Shown here piece by piece: positions 19,391 through 29,200 of a DNA stretch of 64,000 nucleotides (position 1 is the first letter of the stretch; each line of letters begins with the position of its first letter). Source of the stretch: Psychromonas sp. psych-6C06 (GTDB lineage Bacteria; Pseudomonadota; Gammaproteobacteria; Enterobacterales; Psychromonadaceae). The DNA is taken from assembly GCF_002835465.1 (NCBI RefSeq), contig NZ_PIZM01000006.1, positions 372,001-436,000 on the forward strand, given 5' to 3'. The translations under genes were made by a program, and so were the position numbers. The notes below the pieces were generated by a model. It did no database searches, was not told the origin of the DNA, and worked only from the letters and a program-made list of their open reading frames with translations.

Positions 19391-20899
19391 ATGAGCAATA
19401 TTGTTTGGACAATCGCAAGTTCCGATTCAAGTGCTGGTGCGGGCATACAGGCTGATTTACATACCATTAAAGCATTAGGTGCTGATGGTTGCAGTGTGAT
19501 CAGTGCGGTGACGGCGCAGAACTCTCAAACGGTGAGTTTGGTTGAAAGTGTCTCCGATAAAATGTTTATCGCGCAGTTGGATGCATTGGCCAGCGATATG
19601 CCGGCAAAAATCATTAAAATTGGTCTGATTGCTAGTATCGAGCATGTGAAAATATTAGCTGAAAAGTTAGCCGAATATAAAGCAAGCTGGTCGGTTGCAC
19701 CTTTTGTTATTTATGATCCGGTGGCGGTTGCGTCAACGGGGGATGAAATGACAGAAGAGGGCATTAACGAGGTGATTAAATCTCAGTTACTGCCGGTGAT
19801 TGATCTGTTAACACCTAATGCCAAAGAGGTGTTTACGCTGTCGGGGCACATGTTAATTAGTGGTGAATCACTAAAAGGGGCATCTGAAAAACTGATCGAA
19901 ATGGGCTGTAAAAGTGTATTGATTAAAGGTGGCCACTTACCGTTTTTAGAAGAGCAGTGTATCGACTATTACTTTGATGGCGAACGTGAGATCGCGTTAA
20001 CGAGTCCGCGTTTAGAGAATGTGCATTCACATGGTACAGGTTGTACGTTATCAAGTGCATTGGCTGCGACTATGGCACAAAGTTACTTTGTAGAAGATGC
20101 GTTGGTTATCGCTAAAGCCTACTTAAATCAAGGCTTAAAAGGTTCCAAACAACTCGGCAAAGGCGAAGGTGCTATTGCACACTTTGGCTGGCCAAGTGAT
20201 AACGCCGACTTCCCAGAAGTGGTACTTCCTGAGTCAAAAGTCGGTTATGAATTAGATCTGCAAGGCACTTTAGAAGCGGGACCTGGCTTTGTAAGTTGTG
20301 ATACTCATAAGCTTGGTTTATATCCAGTTTTGGATAGTGTTGAATGGTTAGAAAAAGTATTAAAAAGTGGCGTGAAAACGCTTCAACTTCGTATTAAAGA
20401 TAAACAGCCAGAGCAAGTTGAACAGCAGATCATCGATGCGATTGCACTGGGTAAAAAATACGATGCACGACTATTTATCAATGATTACTGGCAATTGGCG
20501 ATTAAACATGGTGCTTATGGTGTGCACTTAGGTCAAGAAGATATGGATGTTGCCGACTTGCCTCAAATTGCCGAAGCTGGTTTACGCTTGGGGTTAAGTA
20601 CCCACGGTTATTATGAAATTCAGCGTGCTAAGCAGTTAAAGCCAAGTTATATCGCGCTAGGACATATCTTTGAAACACAAACCAAGGATATGCCCAGTGA
20701 TCCGCAGGGTTTAGGACGTTTAGCTAAATATGCAGCTTTATTGGCAGAAACACCCACAGTTGCGATTGGTGGTATAAACTTACAACGTGCGCCAGATGTT
20801 TATAAAACAGGGGTGGGCAGTATCGCTGTTGTCACTGCTATTACCCTTGCCGATGACTATGAGGATGTTATTAGTCGATTTAATGACATCATGAAATAA
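19391..20899 (+). CDS. thiDE: fused HMP/HMP-P kinase and thiamine-phosphate synthase (ThiD-ThiE)
   Basis: 502 residues in one frame. Residues 1 to about 260 are ThiD ([45 protein letters not shown]), which phosphorylates hydroxymethylpyrimidine. Residues about 300 to 502 are ThiE ([57 protein letters not shown]), which joins the pyrimidine and thiazole phosphates. A linker of about 40 residues connects them. Such fusions are known in several gammaproteobacteria. There is no internal stop or ribosome site, so this is a true fusion. Confidence 0.93.
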   Translation: MSNIVWTIASSDSSAGAGIQADLHTIKALGADGCSVISAVTAQNSQTVSLVESVSDKMFIAQLDALASDMPAKIIKIGLIASIEHVKILAEKLAEYKASWSVAPFVIYDPVAVASTGDEMTEEGINEVIKSQLLPVIDLLTPNAKEVFTLSGHMLISGESLKGASEKLIEMGCKSVLIKGGHLPFLEEQCIDYYFDGEREIALTSPRLENVHSHGTGCTLSSALAATMAQSYFVEDALVIAKAYLNQGLKGSKQLGKGEGAIAHFGWPSDNADFPEVVLPESKVGYELDLQGTLEAGPGFVSCDTHKLGLYPVLDSVEWLEKVLKSGVKTLQLRIKDKQPEQVEQQIIDAIALGKKYDARLFINDYWQLAIKHGAYGVHLGQEDMDVADLPQIAEAGLRLGLSTHGYYEIQRAKQLKPSYIALGHIFETQTKDMPSDPQGLGRLAKYAALLAETPTVAIGGINLQRAPDVYKTGVGSIAVVTAITLADDYEDVISRFNDIMK

Positions 20900-20908
20900 G
20901 GAACCGCC

Positions 20909-21658
20909 ATGTTAACCGATGCCGAAATGTTGCGTTACAGTCGCCACCTATTATTAGAAGAGGTAGGAGAGCTGGGCCAAAAAGATCTGAAAAAAGGTAA
21001 AGTTTTAATTATCGGCATGGGCGGACTTGGCTCTCCCGCTTCGCTTTATTTGGCTGCAGCCGGCGTCGGCTCAATCGTTATTGCAGACTTTGATTGTTTA
21101 GAGGTGAGTAACCTACAGCGTCAAATAGCTTATAAAACCGCAGATATTGGCACAGATAAAGTCGCGCTAATGAAGCAGCGTCTTGAACAACTTAATCCCG
21201 AAGTACGTGTACGTAGCATTACTCGCGAAATGGATAAAGAACAGTTGATGATGGAGCTGATGATGGTGAATTTGGTGTTAGACTGCACCGATAACATGGC
21301 TAGTCGTCAAATGATTAATGCTGCCTGTGTAGAGGCGCAAGTTCCTTTAATTGTAGGGGCAGCTATCCGTATGGAAGGGCAGTTGATGTTTTTCGATCAT
21401 GGAGAGCCTGAAGCTGCTTGTTATCACTGCTTGTTTCCTACGGATGAAGAGCAAACGCTCAACTGTAGTAACTCGGGTGTATTAGGCCCTGTTGTGGGAA
21501 CTATTGGCACTTTGCAAGCGCTAGAGGCGATCAAACATATTACTGGTTTGCCTTCTGGCATAAAAAACAAATTAAAACTATTTGATGGCAAAACATTAGA
21601 TTGGCAAACCTTCGCCATTAATAAAGACCCTCAATGTAACGTATGTGGAAATAGATAG
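20909..21658 (+). CDS. thiF: ThiS adenylyltransferase ThiF
   Basis: 249 residues of the ThiF/MoeB/E1-like family. It adenylates the C-terminal glycine of ThiS. Seen: the nucleotide-binding loop IIGMGGLGSPASLYLAAAGVG near residues 34-54, the RQIAYKTADIG block, DCTDNMASRQMIN, two CxxC zinc-binding pairs (AACYHC and CNVCGN), and the family NCSNSGVLGPVVGTIG. Its TAG stop overlaps the GTG start of thiS by one base. Confidence 0.95.
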   Translation: MLTDAEMLRYSRHLLLEEVGELGQKDLKKGKVLIIGMGGLGSPASLYLAAAGVGSIVIADFDCLEVSNLQRQIAYKTADIGTDKVALMKQRLEQLNPEVRVRSITREMDKEQLMMELMMVNLVLDCTDNMASRQMINAACVEAQVPLIVGAAIRMEGQLMFFDHGEPEAACYHCLFPTDEEQTLNCSNSGVLGPVVGTIGTLQALEAIKHITGLPSGIKNKLKLFDGKTLDWQTFAINKDPQCNVCGNR

Positions 21659-21858
21659 TGAAAGTAAACGTAAATGAAAAGCTTATCGAATTAGATGAGA
21701 ACTGTAATATCGAGCAGTTATTGGCTACCTTAGAAAGTCCACTAAAAGGCAGTGCTGTCGCTGTTAACCAGAAGATAATCAGTCGCAGTGAATGGGCTAC
21801 GTTTACCCTTCAAGAGAACGATCAGGTTTCTCTTTTTCAAGCGATAGCAGGGGGCTAA
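21658..21858 (+). CDS. thiS: sulfur carrier protein ThiS
   Basis: 66 residues of ubiquitin-like fold starting with GTG and ending in AIAGG. The C-terminal Gly-Gly is what ThiF activates and where the thiocarboxylate sulfur for thiazole is carried. Position between thiF and thiG and the one-base overlap with thiF agree. Confidence 0.95.
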   Translation: MKVNVNEKLIELDENCNIEQLLATLESPLKGSAVAVNQKIISRSEWATFTLQENDQVSLFQAIAGG

Positions 21859-21860
21859 AA

Positions 21861-22640
21861 ATGAGTCATGATCCATTAATTATTGGCGATAAAGTTTTCT
21901 CGTCACGCCTATTTACCGGAACCGGCAAGTTTAACGATCAAAATACCATGGTAGCCGCGCTTCAAGCCTCGCAATCAGAACTCGTGACGATGGCGCTAAA
22001 GCGTATTGATATGCAAAGCAAAGAGGATGATATCCTTGCACCATTGATTAAAAATGGCATGAATTTATTACCCAATACTTCAGGTGCCCGTAACGCTAAA
22101 GAGGCGGTATTTGCAGCTGAACTAGCGCGCGAAGCACTGCAAACTAACTGGGTTAAACTAGAAATTCACCCTGATCCTAAGTATTTACTACCTGATCCGA
22201 TTGAAACATTAAAAGCGGCTGAAAGCTTAGCGAATCTTGGATTTGTGGTTTTGCCCTATGTACATGCCGATCCGGTTTTATGTAAACATTTAGAGTCTGC
22301 GGGTTGTGCCGCTGTAATGCCATTAGGCGCGCCAATTGGTTCAAACAAAGGCATTAAAACCGCTGAGTTCTTAGAGATTATTATCGAACAAGCTAATGTT
22401 CCTGTTGTTGTTGATGCAGGGCTTGGAGCACCATCACATGCGGCACTTGCCATGGAGATGGGCGCGGATGCGGTATTAGTCAATACGGCAATGGCTGTTG
22501 CTGGCGATCCGGTTGCCATGAGTCGTGCCTTTGCAAAAGCTGTTGAAGCAGGGCGTGAAGCCTATTTAGCAGGGCTAGGCGGGCAAAGCCAAGTCGCAGT
22601 CGCATCTAGCCCATTAACTGCATTTTTAGAAGCGGGATAA
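21861..22640 (+). CDS. thiG: thiazole synthase ThiG
   Basis: 259 residues from the ATG at 21861, beginning [24 protein letters not shown]. It forms the thiazole ring from deoxyxylulose phosphate, dehydroglycine and the ThiS thiocarboxylate. Seen: [39 protein letters not shown], and the phosphate-binding [31 protein letters not shown] longer frame from 21792 exists but overlaps thiS, and the strong AGGGGG site lies just before 21861. Confidence 0.96.
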   Translation: MSHDPLIIGDKVFSSRLFTGTGKFNDQNTMVAALQASQSELVTMALKRIDMQSKEDDILAPLIKNGMNLLPNTSGARNAKEAVFAAELAREALQTNWVKLEIHPDPKYLLPDPIETLKAAESLANLGFVVLPYVHADPVLCKHLESAGCAAVMPLGAPIGSNKGIKTAEFLEIIIEQANVPVVVDAGLGAPSHAALAMEMGADAVLVNTAMAVAGDPVAMSRAFAKAVEAGREAYLAGLGGQSQVAVASSPLTAFLEAG

Positions 22641-22717
22641 AATTGCTAGAAAGCGAGAGGGCTTGAAGCTGGAAGGCTGTCTGCTCATCGTTCCTTCATT
22701 ATCTTTTTAGGATTGAC

Positions 22718-23836
22718 ATGACTTTTAGTGAACAGATAAAAAACTACCAATGGGACGATGTACGTCTTTCTATTTATGGGAAAACCGCCCAAGATGTGCA
22801 ACGCGCACTGAATAAGTCACGCTTAGATCTTGAAGATTTTAAAGCACTGGTCTCACCTGCCGCAGAACCTTTTTTAGAACAGATGGCGCAAAAGTCACAG
22901 CAACTAACATTGCAACGTTTTGGCAAAACCCAGCAGTTTTATATCCCACTTTATCTTTCTAATATGTGCAGCAATATCTGCACCTATTGTGGTTTCTCGA
23001 TGCATAATGCGATACGTCGTAAAACATTAGATACAAAAGAGATAGAAGCGGAATGTGTCGCCATTAAAAAGATGGGGTTTGATCATATTCTACTCGTTAC
23101 GGGAGAGTCTGAGCGCAAAGTCGGTGTTGAATATTTCAAACAAGCGCTACCGATCATCAAACAATATTTCTCACATATCACTATCGAAGTGCAGCCGTTA
23201 GATCAGCATGAGTATGAAGAGTTGATTGAATATGGAGTCGATTCGGTATTGGTATATCAAGAAACTTATCACCCTGTGACATATGCTGAGCATCACCTTA
23301 AAGGTAAGAAGTCTGATTTTAAATACCGCTTAGATACCCATGATAGATTAGGTGAAGCGGGTATTCATAAAATGGGCTTAGGTTGTTTAATTGGTCTTGA
23401 AGAGTGGCGTACCGACTGTTTTTACGTGGCTGCCCACCTCAATTATTTAGAGAAAAAATACTGGCAGAGTCGTTATACCATCTCTTTTCCACGTCTTCGC
23501 CCCTGTGCTGGTGGCATGGAGATTAAATCGGTGATGGATGATAAACAGCTGGTACAACTGATCTGTGCTTATCGTTTGTTTAATCCGGAAGTCGAGCTGT
23601 CACTATCAACACGCGAGTCAGAGCATTTTAGAAACAACGTGTTACCATTAGGTATTACCACCTTAAGCGCAGGTTCAAGCACTCAGCCGGGTGGTTACGC
23701 AGATGCCGCTGAGCAAGCGTTAGAGCAGTTTGAAATCAGCGATGACCGTTCTCCTGCTGAAATGGCAGAGCTAGTTAAAGCACAAGGCTACGAAGTGGTT
23801 TGGAAGGATTGGGATCATAGCCTCACCGGCTCGTAA
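22718..23836 (+). CDS. thiH: tyrosine lyase ThiH (2-iminoacetate synthase)
   Basis: 372 residues, radical-SAM. It cleaves tyrosine to give dehydroglycine for thiazole formation. The CSNICTYCGF motif (Cx3Cx2C) is near residues 86-95; IEVQPLDQHEYEEL, YQETYHPVTYAEHHLKGKK and FPRLRPCAGG follow. Use of ThiH rather than ThiO suits an organism that can live without oxygen. It is the last clear member of the thi operon. Confidence 0.96.
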   Translation: MTFSEQIKNYQWDDVRLSIYGKTAQDVQRALNKSRLDLEDFKALVSPAAEPFLEQMAQKSQQLTLQRFGKTQQFYIPLYLSNMCSNICTYCGFSMHNAIRRKTLDTKEIEAECVAIKKMGFDHILLVTGESERKVGVEYFKQALPIIKQYFSHITIEVQPLDQHEYEELIEYGVDSVLVYQETYHPVTYAEHHLKGKKSDFKYRLDTHDRLGEAGIHKMGLGCLIGLEEWRTDCFYVAAHLNYLEKKYWQSRYTISFPRLRPCAGGMEIKSVMDDKQLVQLICAYRLFNPEVELSLSTRESEHFRNNVLPLGITTLSAGSSTQPGGYADAAEQALEQFEISDDRSPAEMAELVKAQGYEVVWKDWDHSLTGS

Positions 23837-23887
23837 TCACTCAGCCCTGAGCAGTTAGGTTCTATCTATATAAAAATTGGACGCTAT

Positions 23888-24253
23888 ATGTCAGAAGAAG
23901 AGATTTACGCAACACTGGTGGAGATTCGTGAAGAACCCACCGCGTTGTATAAAATATTAAAAATCGCCAACCTCGTTTCTGGCGGAGGCGAAGCAAAACA
24001 GCTCATTGCCGAAGGCTACGTATACTTAAACGGCGAAGTAGAAACGCAAAAGCGTAAAAAAATATACGCAGGCGACCAAATCTACTTTAACGAGCAATAC
24101 CTACAAATTGCGATAGTGGGTGAAGCGGGCGATTATCAAATCGTGGATGAAGCAGAGTTAGAGCAAGTCGCCTTCCAAGAAATTGAGCAAGCAGAGCCTG
24201 AGCAAGAAGTTAAACCTAAAGGCAAGAAACCACGCCGCGCAATTAGTTTTTAA
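23888..24253 (+). CDS. S4-domain RNA-binding protein (YbcJ-like)
   Basis: 121 residues. The S4 RNA-binding fold is seen in LYKILKIANLVSGGGEAKQLIAEGYVYLNGEVETQKRKKIYAGDQI (residues about 19-64), close to E. coli YbcJ (about 70 residues) and COG2501. A charged tail rich in Glu followed by KPKGKKPRRAISF is added at the C-terminus. The RNA target is unknown. It follows thiH after 51 bases and may be read from the same transcript. Confidence 0.8.
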   Translation: MSEEEIYATLVEIREEPTALYKILKIANLVSGGGEAKQLIAEGYVYLNGEVETQKRKKIYAGDQIYFNEQYLQIAIVGEAGDYQIVDEAELEQVAFQEIEQAEPEQEVKPKGKKPRRAISF

Positions 24254-24361
24254 TTATCTATTCTGTGAAGAAGGTAATTAAATAAAAACGACCTGATTGT
24301 TTGCGTTTGCAGTATGTGGTTAGATACTTGATTACTTTATTTAGTTAGCTTGTTGGACAAT

Positions 24362-24499
24362 ATGATCACTCCCGTAATTTTAGCTGGTGGTACAGGCTAT
24401 CACGTATCTACCCAGTTAGTATTCTTACTAAAATTCATTTGTAGTTACCAGTCAGAAAACCGTGCATACCTAATATTAAATCGCTATTCAATATTATAA
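24362..24499 (+). pseudogene. relic of a mannose-1-phosphate guanylyltransferase (manC/cpsB) start
   Basis: A 45-codon frame that opens MITPVILAGGTG, the exact style of the ManC/XanB N-terminal nucleotide-binding loop (x-x-P-V-I-L-A-G-G-x-G). It then loses the expected S-R-L-W-P-x-S-R-E sequence and stops. It sits at the left edge of the surface glycan locus in a 359-base gap otherwise without a gene. I read it as the stump of a lost GDP-mannose gene. The rest of the gap (24254-24361 and 24500-24612) shows nothing recognisable, including no JUMPstart/ops element. Confidence 0.6.
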
Positions 24500-24612
24500 A
24501 ATACGGCTGATTAGTGGTTGTTAATCAAAATAAAATATATGTTTTTCAGTATTAAGTAATTGAATCTCTAAGTTAGTTATTACTGTGAAATAATTTTAGG
24601 AATATAAAAACG

Positions 24613-25719
24613 ATGAAAATATTAGTGACGGGGGGAGCAGGCTTTATTGGTACGGCTGTTATCCGATATATCATTAACAATACACATGATGAAATTATTA
24701 ATGTTGATAAGCTAACCTATGCAGGTAATTTAGAGTCGTTAGGTTCAGTAGAGAATAATCCCCGATATATTTTTTCAAAAACAGATATTTGCGATAAAGA
24801 AAAGCTACTCGAACTATTTAACACTTATAGACCAGGTGCTGTAATGCATTTAGCCGCAGAGTCTCATGTTGATCGTTCTATCGATGGACCAGCAGATTTT
24901 ATGAAAACTAACATCGTTGGTACATTCACTTTGTTAGAAGCAACGCGTTGTTACTGGTCAAAGCTATCTGATGAGAAAAAATTATCATTTCGCTTTCACC
25001 ATGTTTCTACTGATGAGGTCTATGGTGATTTAGAAGGGACTGATGAGTTATTCACCGAAGAAACATCTTATGAACCAAGCTCGCCTTATTCTGCATCCAA
25101 AGCGTCTAGCGATCACTTAGTTAGAGCCTGGAATAGGACTTATGGCCTGCCAGTTATTGTTACGAACTGCTCAAATAACTATGGACCTTATCATTTTCCA
25201 GAAAAGTTGATCCCACATATTATTTTAAATGCGTTATCTGCAAAACCATTACCTGTATATGGTGATGGTAGTCAAATTCGTGATTGGTTATACGTAGAAG
25301 ATCATGCTCGCGCACTTTATCAAGTTATTAGCCAAGGCAAGGTGGGAGAAACCTATAATATAGGTGGACATAACGAGAAAAAAAATATCGAAGTGGTGAA
25401 AACATTATGTGCAATTCTTGATGAGTTAAGGCCTATTGCTGATAACCCTGCTTTTTCAACCTCCCCATCTCCAGTAACTCATTACAACGAACTTATTGCT
25501 TTTGTTACAGATAGGCCTGGGCATGATGCACGTTATGCGATTGATGCATCTAAAATTGAGCGTGAGCTAGGTTGGGTACCTATTGAGAGTTTTGAAACCG
25601 GCATTCGTAAAACCGTTGAGTGGTATTTAAATAATGAAAGCTGGTGGCAACGTGTGCTTGATGGCTCTTATGCTGGGGAGCGCCTAGGAACCTTGCACCA
25701 GAAGAATATTAAATCATGA
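24613..25719 (+). CDS. rmlB: dTDP-glucose 4,6-dehydratase
   Basis: 368 residues, extended SDR family. It converts dTDP-glucose to dTDP-4-keto-6-deoxyglucose. Seen: the NAD-binding [14 protein letters not shown] (residues 7-20), [23 protein letters not shown] with catalytic Thr-Asp-Glu, and the YSASKASSD motif (Y-x3-K). It is the first gene of the rmlB-A-D-C run and overlaps rmlA by 4 bases (ATGA). Confidence 0.96.
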   Translation: MKILVTGGAGFIGTAVIRYIINNTHDEIINVDKLTYAGNLESLGSVENNPRYIFSKTDICDKEKLLELFNTYRPGAVMHLAAESHVDRSIDGPADFMKTNIVGTFTLLEATRCYWSKLSDEKKLSFRFHHVSTDEVYGDLEGTDELFTEETSYEPSSPYSASKASSDHLVRAWNRTYGLPVIVTNCSNNYGPYHFPEKLIPHIILNALSAKPLPVYGDGSQIRDWLYVEDHARALYQVISQGKVGETYNIGGHNEKKNIEVVKTLCAILDELRPIADNPAFSTSPSPVTHYNELIAFVTDRPGHDARYAIDASKIERELGWVPIESFETGIRKTVEWYLNNESWWQRVLDGSYAGERLGTLHQKNIKS

Positions 25720-26612
25720 AGGGCATTATATTGGCAGGAGGCTCTGGTACGAGACTATATCCCCTTACCCGCGGCGTTTCTAAGCAGTTATTACCTGTTT
25801 ACGATAAACCGATGATCTACTATCCGTTATCAGTATTAATGCTCGCGGGTATTAAAGATATCCTTGTTATTACTACAGGTGAAGATAATGACTCCTTTAA
25901 GCGTTTGTTAGGTGATGGTTCTTCGTTTGGTATTCGCATCGAATATGCAATTCAAGAAAGTCCTGATGGTTTAGCACAAGCGTTCATTATCGGTGAAGAG
26001 TTTATCGATGGTGACAGTTGTTGTTTGGTGCTAGGTGATAATATTTTTTACGGGCAATCATTTACCCAAACGTTAAAAAATGCGGCACAGCAGCCATCGG
26101 GTGCAACTGTATTTGGTTACCAAGTGAAAGATCCCGAACGTTTTGGGGTCGTTGAATTTGATGAAAACATGAAAGCACTCTCTATTGATGAAAAGCCAAC
26201 TCATCCAAAATCTAGCTATGCAGTTACCGGCCTATATTTCTATGATCATCGTGTGGTTGAATTTGCTAAACAAGTAAAGCCATCTTCTCGTGGAGAGTTA
26301 GAGATCACTAGTATTAATCAAATGTATTTGGAAGATGATTCGTTGAATGTGCAGCTACTTGGGCGTGGTTTTGCTTGGCTTGATACAGGAACTCATGAAA
26401 GCCTTTATGAAGCTTCTTCATATATAGAAACGATTGAGCATGTACAAGGTTTAAAAGTAGCTTGTCTTGAAGAGATAGCATGGCGCAATGGTTGGCTGTC
26501 AGACAGTGAAATACTCACACTAGCAGAGCCAATGATGAAAAATAACTATGGCCTATATTTGACTCGTTTGGTAACTGAAAAAAATGAAAAAGGCAAACAA
26601 TGCGTGTATTAA
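25716..26612 (+). CDS. rmlA: glucose-1-phosphate thymidylyltransferase
   Basis: 298 residues. It makes dTDP-glucose from dTTP and glucose-1-phosphate, the entry step of the rhamnose pathway. Seen: [20 protein letters not shown] at residues 8-27, [17 protein letters not shown], and [11 protein letters not shown]. It overlaps rmlB by 4 bases and rmlD by 13, so the three are translated as a unit. Confidence 0.97.
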   Translation: MKGIILAGGSGTRLYPLTRGVSKQLLPVYDKPMIYYPLSVLMLAGIKDILVITTGEDNDSFKRLLGDGSSFGIRIEYAIQESPDGLAQAFIIGEEFIDGDSCCLVLGDNIFYGQSFTQTLKNAAQQPSGATVFGYQVKDPERFGVVEFDENMKALSIDEKPTHPKSSYAVTGLYFYDHRVVEFAKQVKPSSRGELEITSINQMYLEDDSLNVQLLGRGFAWLDTGTHESLYEASSYIETIEHVQGLKVACLEEIAWRNGWLSDSEILTLAEPMMKNNYGLYLTRLVTEKNEKGKQCVY

Positions 26613-27478
26613 TCACTGGAGGAAATGGTCAAATTGGTCATAGTCTTACCAAGCAGTTTAAAAAGGTTGATAGTGCTGAAGTATTATCATTAGGCTCCGC
26701 TGGGTTAGACATTACCGACGAATTGGCTGTGTACAAGCGAATAAATGAATTCAAACCTAACGTTATAATTAATGCGGCTGCTTATACTGCCGTGGATAAA
26801 GCGGAAACAGAAGTCGAGTTAGCCTACGCGATTAACAGGAATGGTGCAAAGTATCTCGCACAAGCAGCAAACAAAGTTGGCGCGGTTATACTCCATATTT
26901 CCACTGATTATGTGTTTTCAGGAGATAAAATAGATCTTTACTTAGAAACGGATTCCGCTGTCCCAAAGAGTGTATATGGTGAAAGCAAGTTAGCAGGTGA
27001 GCTGGAAGTGATAAAAGCGTGTGACAAGCACATTATTTTAAGAACGGCTTGGGTATTTGGTGAAGTGGGGGGCAACTTTATTAAAACTATGCTTCGTTTA
27101 GGTAAAGAGCGCAATGCGTTAAATATTGTCGGTGACCAGTTCGGTGGGCCAACCTATGCGGGTGATATCGCTAGTGCGCTCATCACAATTGCAATTGGGG
27201 TGGATAAAAAACAATCTACGCAATATGGTATATACCATTTCTCTGGTTTACCACATGTTAGTTGGTTTGAGTTTGCACAAGTCATATTTAATGAAGCAAA
27301 AGTACATGGCTTGATTGAAAAAATTCCTACTTTAAATGCTATTACAACGGCTGACTACCCAACACCAGCAAAGCGTCCAAAAAACTCCAAGTTAGCAACT
27401 GAGTGCATAACAAAGACTTTCAATATTAAAGCAAGTGATTGGCAGGCTGCACTGCGAAATATTAAGCAATATACGTAA
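26600..27478 (+). CDS. rmlD: dTDP-4-dehydrorhamnose reductase
   Basis: 292 residues, SDR family. It reduces dTDP-4-keto-rhamnose to dTDP-L-rhamnose. Seen: [13 protein letters not shown] at residues 4-16, [22 protein letters not shown] and the YGESKLAGE catalytic motif. It is third in rmlBADC. Confidence 0.95.
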   Translation: MRVLITGGNGQIGHSLTKQFKKVDSAEVLSLGSAGLDITDELAVYKRINEFKPNVIINAAAYTAVDKAETEVELAYAINRNGAKYLAQAANKVGAVILHISTDYVFSGDKIDLYLETDSAVPKSVYGESKLAGELEVIKACDKHIILRTAWVFGEVGGNFIKTMLRLGKERNALNIVGDQFGGPTYAGDIASALITIAIGVDKKQSTQYGIYHFSGLPHVSWFEFAQVIFNEAKVHGLIEKIPTLNAITTADYPTPAKRPKNSKLATECITKTFNIKASDWQAALRNIKQYT

Positions 27479-27501
27479 TTGAAAATTCAAAAAGGGTAAC
27501 A

Positions 27502-28047
27502 ATGAAAGTCATTCAAACGAGTATTCCTGATGTTAAAATTATAGAGCCTACAGTTTATGGTGACGATCGTGGTTTCTTTCTTGAAACATTTCAAACTGAG
27601 CGATACAAAGAGCTCGTTGGCATTGCTCTTCCTTTTGTACAAGATAACCATTCAAGATCATTGAAAGGGGTGCTACGAGGGTTGCATTTTCAGAAAACTA
27701 AGCCACAAGGCAAACTAGTACGTGTTGTAAAAGGCAAAGTGTTTGATGTGGCCGTTGATGTCCGTAAAAGCTCTACGACTTATGGTAAATGGGAAGGGGT
27801 TATTTTATCGGAAGAGAATAAACGTCAACTCTGGGTACCGCCAGGGTTTGCTCATGGTTTTTTAGTGCTCTCCGAAATAGCTGACTTTGAATATAAATGT
27901 ACTGACTTTTATGATCCCGCTGATGAAGGAAGTTTAATGTGGAATGATCCTGATATTGGTATTCAGTGGCCGTTAACGGCTCGAGAATTAAAGAAATTAC
28001 AGTTGTCAGAGAAAGATAGAGTTGCTAAGGCATTTAAGGATTTATAA
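27502..28047 (+). CDS. rmlC: dTDP-4-dehydrorhamnose 3,5-epimerase
   Basis: 181 residues, cupin-like fold. Seen: DDRGFFLETFQ near residues 22-32, QDNHSRSLKGVLRGLHFQ (catalytic His region), KGKVFDVAVDVRKSS, and WVPPGFAHGFLVLSE. It completes the four-gene dTDP-L-rhamnose set in the order B-A-D-C. Confidence 0.97.
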   Translation: MKVIQTSIPDVKIIEPTVYGDDRGFFLETFQTERYKELVGIALPFVQDNHSRSLKGVLRGLHFQKTKPQGKLVRVVKGKVFDVAVDVRKSSTTYGKWEGVILSEENKRQLWVPPGFAHGFLVLSEIADFEYKCTDFYDPADEGSLMWNDPDIGIQWPLTARELKKLQLSEKDRVAKAFKDL

Positions 28048-28120
28048 GGTAAGTTGTGAACCTAAACTCAGCAGAAGATATCAAAAGATTTTTAATTTAC
28101 TTCTAAGGTAAAATATATAA

Positions 28121-29200
28121 ATGATTACTTTGAACTCACCATTGAAACCAAACCTTAAAAGGTTAAATCATTATTTAGAAATGATTAACGATAATGGTTG
28201 GTACACCAATTTTGGCCCGCTTCACGATGAATTAACTGTTCGTCTTGAGGAAGATTTAGGGGTTAAAAATTTATTGCTGGTGAGTAATGGAGCAGCCGCA
28301 TTACAAGTTGCAGGTCGTGCGTTAGGCTCAAAATCAATTATCTCTACTCCTTTTAGTTTTATCGCTACGATTAGTGCCTTTGAATGGCAAAAAGATACAG
28401 TTAGTTTTGCCGATATTGATAGAAATAGTTACAACCTTTCCCCTAGTAAAGTAAATAAAGCGTTTCAACAAGGTTGCCAAGCGGATACGATTGTTGCCAC
28501 CCATGTTTATGGAAATCCTTGTGATGTTGGCGCTTTTGAACGTGTCGCTAAAGCGAATAAATCGAAAATTATTTACGATGCAGCACAAGCATTTGGTGTG
28601 AAAATTAATAATAAATCGGTATTGAGTTATGGTGATGCCAGTATATTAAGTTTTCATGCCACCAAAATTTTCCATACCGGAGAAGGTGGGGCGATTGTTT
28701 TTAAAAACGCAGATAATTTTGAAAAAGCGAAAGAGATAATCAATTTTGGGATAAAAAAAGGAATGGGTATTCAGCGTGTTGGCTTAAACGCCAAAATGAG
28801 TGAATATCATGCAGCTGTTGGGCTGGTTAACTTAGATGAAATAGATAAGGTATTAGAGCATCGTGCCAACCTGTTTCACGCATATCGACAAGGTTTAAAA
28901 GATGTTGTAGAGATGCCTGTTTGGCACCCCGAAGCCAATTATAATGGTGCGTATATGCCCATTAAACTAGAAAGCAATGAGCAATTGCTTAAAGTTAGCC
29001 AAATGTTAGCCGAAAATGATATTCAAAGTCGAGCTTACTTCAGGCCTTCTTTAGATGATTTTTTTACAGATAATGAAAACTATGGGTCTACAAATAGTCA
29101 TCAATTGTCTGGTGAAGTTTTATGTTTGCCTATGCATTATCATATGTTAACTCATGATATGAATTTTATTGTTGAAAAAATAAAAATGGCGCTCAAGTGA
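28121..29200 (+). CDS. VioA/FdtB-like sugar-nucleotide aminotransferase (DegT/DnrJ/EryC1/StrS)
   Basis: 359 residues, PLP-dependent. The N-terminus (GWYTNFGPLHDELTVRLEEDLGV, LLVSNGAAALQVAGRAL) and the internal SFHATKIFHTGEGGAI, whose lysine binds PLP, place it with sugar aminotransferases like VioA and FdtB. These act on dTDP-4-keto (or 3-keto) 6-deoxysugars, and RmlA/RmlB just upstream make dTDP-4-keto-6-deoxyglucose. It would thus open a branch to an amino-deoxysugar. No FdtA isomerase and no acyltransferase is nearby. The TGA stop overlaps the next GTG (GTGA). Confidence 0.85.
   Translation: MITLNSPLKPNLKRLNHYLEMINDNGWYTNFGPLHDELTVRLEEDLGVKNLLLVSNGAAALQVAGRALGSKSIISTPFSFIATISAFEWQKDTVSFADIDRNSYNLSPSKVNKAFQQGCQADTIVATHVYGNPCDVGAFERVAKANKSKIIYDAAQAFGVKINNKSVLSYGDASILSFHATKIFHTGEGGAIVFKNADNFEKAKEIINFGIKKGMGIQRVGLNAKMSEYHAAVGLVNLDEIDKVLEHRANLFHAYRQGLKDVVEMPVWHPEANYNGAYMPIKLESNEQLLKVSQMLAENDIQSRAYFRPSLDDFFTDNENYGSTNSHQLSGEVLCLPMHYHMLTHDMNFIVEKIKMALK

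Noticed and set aside
19391-20899. Frameshift or assembly error joining thiD and thiE
   Set aside because: Both domains are complete in a single frame with a normal linker, and such fusions are known.
21792-21860. Extended start for thiG
   Set aside because: It would overlap thiS in another frame; the strong ribosome site and family alignment point to 21861.
24254-24612. JUMPstart/ops element before the glycan locus
   Set aside because: No GGCGGTAG-type core is present in the gap.
28056-28106. 16-residue frame between rmlC and the aminotransferase
   Set aside because: Very short, no likeness to any protein part I recognise, and a weak ribosome site.
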